40,021 nucleotides of DNA from a virus. Numbering within the stretch: the first letter of the stretch is position 1; each line of letters begins with the position of its first letter. Location of the stretch: positions 1 through 40,021 of IMG/VR virus record IMGVR_UViG_3300046517_000719; one strand, written 5' to 3'. The notes beneath the pieces were generated by a model. The model worked only from the letters and a program-made list of their open reading frames with translations, was not told the origin of the DNA and made no database searches. The translations under genes and the position numbers were made by a program. This document shows positions 36,105 through 40,021 of the stretch, in pieces.

Positions 36105-36763
36105 GCTGCGCGTTCCAGGTGCAGCTCGGGGCCGCCCTCGCCCACCCGTAGGCGCATGGCCGGCGCCTTGTCGGCCCGGTTCCACTCCTCCTTCATGTGC
36201 CACACCAGGCCCTCGCGGGCCGCAGGGAACGGCGTCATGCCGGCGCGGTGCAGGTCCTGGCACACCACGAAGTCGCTGCAGCACCCGGGCGGGTACCCGC
36301 CATGTGTCTTGAACGGGAACCGCTCCCACAGGTGGGTGGCCATGCCCAGCAGCGAGAACCCGCTGAAGTAGGTGGGCACCGCCGCGGTGGGCCACTCCTG
36401 CACCTCCTTGAGCGTGTAGAGGTCGTAGGCGTTGGGGCCCGGCATGGACGCCAGCGGCGACTTGGCCAGGTTGACCCGGTAGTCCACGGCGGACAGGTTG
36501 CTGTACCCGGTGGCCACCGGGTGGCCTTCGTCGAGCAGCTGGTTGACGGCGGCCAGCGCCGGCGCCCGCACCACACCGTCATCGGAGCACATGAACAGGC
36601 GCTCGTACCCGCTGGCCATCTCGAGCACCTGCGGCCAGTGCTCCGCCACGTCAAACTCGTTCATGCGGCGGATCCACAGCTTGTCCACGTCCAGCTCTTC
36701 GAAGGCGCCCATGGCCGCGGGTATGGCCCGCGGGTTGAGCACCACCAGCAGGTCGCGGTTCAC
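36101..36763 (-). CDS. Second glycosyltransferase-like protein
   Basis: A 220-aa protein with LLVVLNPRAIPAAMGAFEEL, then YERLFMCSDDGVVRAPAL with D61/D62 in the place of a DxD site, and a long C-terminal region ending with WHMKEEWNRADKAPAMRL. The opening strand and the SDDG motif suggest a GT-A-like fold shorter than usual. The GTG start overlaps the stop of the methyltransferase-like gene (GTGA). It is probably a partner of the neighbouring transferase rather than a duplicate, since the sequences differ widely. Confidence 0.65.
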   Translation of the reverse strand: MNRDLLVVLNPRAIPAAMGAFEELDVDKLWIRRMNEFDVAEHWPQVLEMASGYERLFMCSDDGVVRAPALAAVNQLLDEGHPVATGYSNLSAVDYRVNLAKSPLASMPGPNAYDLYTLKEVQEWPTAAVPTYFSGFSLLGMATHLWERFPFKTHGGYPPGCCSDFVVCQDLHRAGMTPFPAAREGLVWHMKEEWNRADKAPAMRLRVGEGGPELHLERAA

Positions 36764-37413
36764 AGGTGGTGGGTGCGGTCGAAGTAGGAGACGCGGCCCT
36801 TGCTGAGCATGGCCTGCATGCCGATGCCGTCGCGCCACCCGTCGGCGTCGCCCCAGGTGGCCTGCAGCACCCACCCCTCCTCGTCCAGCATCTCGAGCAG
36901 CCCGTCCCAGCCCACCTCGAGGATGTGGGTGGTGGTGCTGTGCTCCCAGCTGGGGGCGCCCACCCAGGGCAGGGGCGTGTCGATGTAAAGCCAGCCGCCG
37001 CTGAAGCCGGCCAGCAGCGTGCGGGCCTGCCGCAGCCGCATGTGCTCGATCACGTGCGACAGCACCAGCAGGTCCGAGGCCAGCTCATGCTCCCAGGGCC
37101 AGCAGTCCAGCGTCACGTGGTGGTAGCGGCCGTCGTGGCACACCACCGGCACCACCGGGCACAGCTCCATGTTGCCCCAGGCGCGTAGGTCTTTGTTGCC
37201 GGCCAGCATGGCCTGGGCGGCGGCGCCGTCGTAGCCGCCCACCTCCCACACCGTGGTGGCGTGGCACAGCTGCAGGCAGTGCCGCAGCGCCTGGTCGCAG
37301 TAGTGCTTCTGCACCGGGTATGCGTCGTAGACCAGCCGGCTGAACGCCTGGTGCTCGGCGAAGCTCATGGTGTCGTAGTCGCGGCGCCACCCGTCCCAGT
37401 CCACGTCAGGCAT
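36760..37413 (-). CDS. Class I methyltransferase-like protein
   Basis: A 217-aa protein with TTVWEVGGYDGAAAQAM (residues 53-69), a SAM-binding glycine motif, then DLLVLSHVIEHM, the motif-IV position of small-molecule or sugar methyltransferases, and GGWLYIDTPLP. The core Rossmann strands are in the usual order. It would methylate a sugar or small metabolite; DNA methylation is unlikely since no DPPY/NPPY motif is seen. The ATG overlaps the acyltransferase stop. Confidence 0.7.
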   Translation of the reverse strand: MPDVDWDGWRRDYDTMSFAEHQAFSRLVYDAYPVQKHYCDQALRHCLQLCHATTVWEVGGYDGAAAQAMLAGNKDLRAWGNMELCPVVPVVCHDGRYHHVTLDCWPWEHELASDLLVLSHVIEHMRLRQARTLLAGFSGGWLYIDTPLPWVGAPSWEHSTTTHILEVGWDGLLEMLDEEGWVLQATWGDADGWRDGIGMQAMLSKGRVSYFDRTHHL

Positions 37414-37909
37414 CGGCCTGTCCCCTCCTGGCAGCCTCTCTGCCGCTGCGCAGCGCCTTGGCTGGGTTGCCAGCCCACACCTCGCCGGCGGGCACGTCCC
37501 GGATCACCACAGCGCCGCCGCCCAGGCGGGCGCCGTCGCCAATGGTCACCTGGGGCTTGATCCACACCAGGCCGCCCAGCTGCACCCGGTCGCCAATGGT
37601 GACCTCGCCGCTAATGCACACGCCCACGCCGATCTCGCAGTCCTCACCCACCACCACGTCGTGGCCCAGGTGCGCGTGCGCCATGATGAACGTGCGGGCG
37701 CCCACCGTGGTGGGCCGGATCATGCCCGAGTCGATGGTCACGAACGCGTTCACGATGACGCCCTCCGCCAGCACGGGTGCAAAGAACGGCGCACCGTAGG
37801 TGTCCCAGTGCCCCTCGTGGTACCGCCGCACCACCTTGCGGTGCTCGGGCGGGCCGCCCACGCTGGCCGTGCGGTGCACGAACAGCGGGGCGTGGTGAAT
37901 CAGTGCCAT
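37406..37909 (-). CDS. Hexapeptide-repeat acyltransferase
   Basis: A 167-aa protein with left-handed beta-helix hexapeptide repeats: VTIDSGMIRPTTVGARTFI, AHLGHDVVVGEDCEIGVGV, TIGDRVQLGGLVWIKPQVTI, GARLGGGAVVIRDVPAGEVW. The HAHLGHD stretch holds the likely catalytic His. Enzymes of this shape transfer acetyl or other acyl groups to amino-sugars. It heads the glycan island at 35331-37909, which suggests a modified sugar built and attached by its neighbours. GGAGG precedes the ATG at 37909. Confidence 0.85.
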   Translation of the reverse strand: MALIHHAPLFVHRTASVGGPPEHRKVVRRYHEGHWDTYGAPFFAPVLAEGVIVNAFVTIDSGMIRPTTVGARTFIMAHAHLGHDVVVGEDCEIGVGVCISGEVTIGDRVQLGGLVWIKPQVTIGDGARLGGGAVVIRDVPAGEVWAGNPAKALRSGREAARRGQADA

Positions 37910-37917
37910 GGTCCCTC

Positions 37918-38058
37918 CTAGGTTAGTGCCGCCACGAGTATGCGCAGCTGGTCGGCGTAGGGCAGTGTGTCCACCTGGTGCACGGTGCACGGCCGGCCGT
38001 TGACGGTGGCGATGCCGCCGGCCAGCCACTCCTGCGTGTCGGCCTTGTGGCACCACAC
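37918..38058 (-). CDS. Small hypothetical protein (46 aa)
   Basis: Not recognised. A GTG at 38058 with AGGAG 9 nt upstream begins a frame reading WCHKADTQEWLAGGIATVNG, ending ADQLRILVAALT, and stopping at 37918-37920, 9 bp before the acyltransferase start. The same frame looks protein-like for about 15 codons further upstream but has no usual start codon there, so the true start is uncertain. Confidence 0.45.
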   Translation of the reverse strand: MWCHKADTQEWLAGGIATVNGRPCTVHQVDTLPYADQLRILVAALT

Positions 38059-38140
38059 CTCGTGCAGCTCCTGGCCGTCATGGTGGCCGCTGATCAGGCA
38101 GCTCTCGAGCGTGCCCCTGGCAGGGCGGGGCGTGTGCCGG

Positions 38141-39661
38141 CTAGACCAGGGCACCCTCGGTGTCCCCCTCCGCCGGCGCTGTGTCGGCGCCCCAGCCCAC
38201 CCAGGCGTGCCCTGTGCCCGCGTGCCAGCACGCCCGGTCGTACGCGATAACCGCGGCCACCGCCGCGTCGATCTTGTGCGTCTCGCCGGCCTTGGTAATG
38301 ACCGTGCCCGTGGGCGTCTCCTTGGCAACGCAGTGCGCCATGTGCCGCACCAGCACCGCGCTGCCGTCGAACGTCAGGCCGCCCTCGAGGACGCCGGCAC
38401 GGAAGCGGTCGCACGCCGGCGCCATGCGCGTGCGCTGGTTGGTGTCGAACGCCACCACCGTGCCGCCGTAGCTGTCACCCCACTCGTCAATCTCGCTGTG
38501 CCACCCAGGCGGGTCGCAGGCCAGCTCGAGAACGTCCCACTGCTCCATGGCCTGGGCCACCGCCGCATGCACCTCGGTGCGCGGCACCTTCCACTCCGGC
38601 GCCGCCCGCTCCGGCTTCTCCCACACCGCCACCGGCCACAGGTACCCGTCCAGCGTGCACCCCACCAGGGCCGTGCTGTCATGCCGGTAGCTGCCGTCAA
38701 AGCCCAGCACCACCTCGGTGCCAGGCGCCACCTGCCTGGGGGCGGCCGTGGCCGCGAACGCGCCGGCCGGCAGCCAAGTGTTCTCAGCCTCGGCCCACAC
38801 GCACCCGTGCAGCTGCAGCACATCAGCCGTGGACAGCTCGGGGTTGGCCGCCTGTTTGGCCAGGTACTCCTTGGTGATCCACGTGGCAGGGTTGGCCAGC
38901 TTCATGGCCCGCACATCATGCGGGTCCTCGGTGGGCGCCGAGTAGGCCCAGACCAGCATGTGCGCCTCCGGCATACGCGCCACCAGCAGCCCCGGGCGCC
39001 TGGCCTGGTCGGTGGCCACCTCGGCCTGGTCGAGCATGCGGCCCAGGATGCTGGTGGGCCTGGTGTGCGCCTCGCCCGCCGTGGTGATCGTGAACACCTG
39101 CGGTGCGGTGCGGGCACCACCACCCGACGTGAGCGCCGCGAACGCCCGGCGCAGCGTCGGCGTAGTCCACTGCGCCAGCTCGTCGGCCACCACCAGGGTG
39201 GGGTTGTACCCGTGCAACCGCTTGGGGTCGCTCGAGAGCCGGTAGATGATGCCCATGCCGTCCTCGCGGGCCAGCTCGCCGGCATGGTCGCGCACCCGCA
39301 CCAGGGACGCCAGCAGCGGGCTGCGCCGCACGAACCGCGACGCCGCGTCAAACAGCCGGCCCGCCTGGCTGTCGGAGCTGGCCGCCAGCAGGATCTCGGG
39401 CCGCCCCTCCGTGGTGAGCAGCCGGTACAGGGCCACCGCCGCCAGCAGCTGCGTCTTACCGTTCTTGCGCGGCACGCACAGCACCACCGACCGCCACAGC
39501 GGCTCGCCCGCCGCATCATACTCCATCGCCGCCCGCATCATGCGCACCTGCCACGGCTCGAGCAGCAACGGCTGCCCCTCCCACTGGTCCTCCGACTGCA
39601 CCAGGTGGTCGCTGCAGAACTGCGCGAAGTCGCCCACCTCGCTCAGCGTGCGGCGGGCCAC
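38141..39661 (-). CDS. terL: Terminase large subunit
   Basis: A 506-aa ATPase-nuclease that packages phage DNA. It has a Walker A-like LCVPRKNGKTQLLAAVALYR (the VPRKNGKT loop at 63-70), LVVADELAQW with the Walker B D160/E161, a coupling region (VFTITTAGE), and the C-terminal RNase H-like nuclease with LGFDGSYRHDSTAL, CDPPGWHSEIDEWG and KIDAAVAAVIAYDRA. The GTG at 39661 follows the small subunit's TAG directly. The class cannot be fixed by eye, so the packaging mode (cos or pac) remains open. Confidence 0.95.
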   Translation of the reverse strand: MARRTLSEVGDFAQFCSDHLVQSEDQWEGQPLLLEPWQVRMMRAAMEYDAAGEPLWRSVVLCVPRKNGKTQLLAAVALYRLLTTEGRPEILLAASSDSQAGRLFDAASRFVRRSPLLASLVRVRDHAGELAREDGMGIIYRLSSDPKRLHGYNPTLVVADELAQWTTPTLRRAFAALTSGGGARTAPQVFTITTAGEAHTRPTSILGRMLDQAEVATDQARRPGLLVARMPEAHMLVWAYSAPTEDPHDVRAMKLANPATWITKEYLAKQAANPELSTADVLQLHGCVWAEAENTWLPAGAFAATAAPRQVAPGTEVVLGFDGSYRHDSTALVGCTLDGYLWPVAVWEKPERAAPEWKVPRTEVHAAVAQAMEQWDVLELACDPPGWHSEIDEWGDSYGGTVVAFDTNQRTRMAPACDRFRAGVLEGGLTFDGSAVLVRHMAHCVAKETPTGTVITKAGETHKIDAAVAAVIAYDRACWHAGTGHAWVGWGADTAPAEGDTEGALV

Positions 39662-39970
39662 CTACTTGACAGCGCGGAGCTGGGCCGCCGGGCTGACCCG
39701 GATGACCGCGCTCGGCGCCGGGCCCGCGTGCGCCGGCTTGACCCTGGCCGCCAGGCGGTCGATGAGCACGTCGTGGTCGCGCAGCATCTTGACCAGCGGG
39801 TGCTCGATCAGCTGGCCCTTGCTGCCGGCCGTCAGCAGCGGCTCGCCCAGCGCGATCCACTCGTTCTCGCACGCCTCGCGGCGGGCGCACGCTGCCTCAT
39901 AGCGGCCCATGGCCTCGGCAGTCATGTCGGCTGTGGGCGGTGCAGGTGTAGGGCGCCGGCGCGTGCTCAC
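39662..39970 (-). CDS. Terminase small subunit-like (P27 type)
   Basis: A 102-aa protein with helical repeats (MGRYEAACARREACENEWI, LVKMLRDHDVLIDRLAARV) and a C-terminal APSAVIRVSPAAQLRAVK, the pattern of P27-like small terminases in actinophages. It recognises packaging sites and guides the large subunit. The GTG at 39970 is a reasonable start, but the frame remains open to the right edge of the window (40021), so the start could be further upstream and an upstream gene may be cut off there. Confidence 0.7.
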   Translation of the reverse strand: MSTRRRPTPAPPTADMTAEAMGRYEAACARREACENEWIALGEPLLTAGSKGQLIEHPLVKMLRDHDVLIDRLAARVKPAHAGPAPSAVIRVSPAAQLRAVK

Positions 39971-40021
39971 GACATCACGCCGGTTCGGAAACTCAAAGCT
40001 GGAGACTTTCGCGCGTCTGAC

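Noticed and set aside
36760-37413. DNA methyltransferase
   Set aside because: There is no DPPY/NPPY or cytosine-methylase PC motif; the visible motifs fit a small-molecule or sugar methyltransferase.

Overview
The window is part of the genome of a tailed (siphovirus-type) bacteriophage, almost certainly infecting a high-GC actinobacterium. The evidence is the very high GC content with G/C-ending codons, GTG and TTG starts, tightly overlapped genes (ATGA, GTGA, TAGTG junctions), an HK97-type head module, a long tape-measure gene with a frameshifted chaperone, and small families typical of actinophages (a Gp3-like RDF protein, a small two-helix holin, a lone transglycosylase). No integrase, tRNA, CRISPR array or insertion sequence was seen. 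Nearly every gene lies on the minus strand, so transcription runs from high to low coordinates; only 17678-18136 and perhaps 66-230 are on the plus strand.

Right to left: 39970-38141 holds the terminase subunits. 38058-35159 is an accessory island with a left-handed beta-helix acyltransferase, a methyltransferase-like protein and two glycosyltransferase-like proteins, inserted between terminase and portal. 35162-31767 holds portal, prohead protease and major capsid. 31748-26247 carries a tail-tube-like protein placed unusually right after the capsid, then small and accessory structural genes (including a lectin-like protein and a protein of about sixteen 19-residue repeats), then the head-tail connector and completion proteins. 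26230-19796 holds the tail chaperone with a -1 slip site, the tape measure and the tail-tip proteins. 19799-17678 is the lysis region: a Cys/His amidase-like endolysin, small membrane proteins, a holin, and a plus-strand secreted transglycosylase, separated from the holin by a 13-bp hairpin.

The leftmost 17.4 kb is the non-structural region. Three near-identical promoter/leader cassettes (upstream of 17400, 5709 and 4355) each have an A/T-rich element, a TATNGT -10 and a GCCGGC-NNN-GCCGGC leader hairpin. The operon from 17400 leftward has small zinc-ribbon proteins, a fused HExxH/zinc-finger protein, a RecB/Cas4-like nuclease, a Gp3-like RDF protein, and then a 7-deazaguanine DNA-modification cluster (queD, queE, folE and a single reading frame joining DpdA to QueC), followed by a PD-(D/E)XK protein and a DnaB-N/RepA-like helicase. 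The cluster should make preQ0 from GTP and exchange it into phage DNA, giving resistance to host restriction. No gene for processing beyond preQ0 was seen, so dPreQ0 is the expected mark. The left end (1-558) is mostly non-coding and holds iterated inverted repeats of CTTGCCC.

The most unusual items are the in-frame DpdA-QueC fusion that keeps a strong internal ribosome binding site, a second fusion of the same style at 15837-16799, the repeated regulatory cassette with a palindromic operator, the 19-residue repeat protein, the glycan-modification island inside the packaging/head operon, and the displaced tail-tube-like gene.
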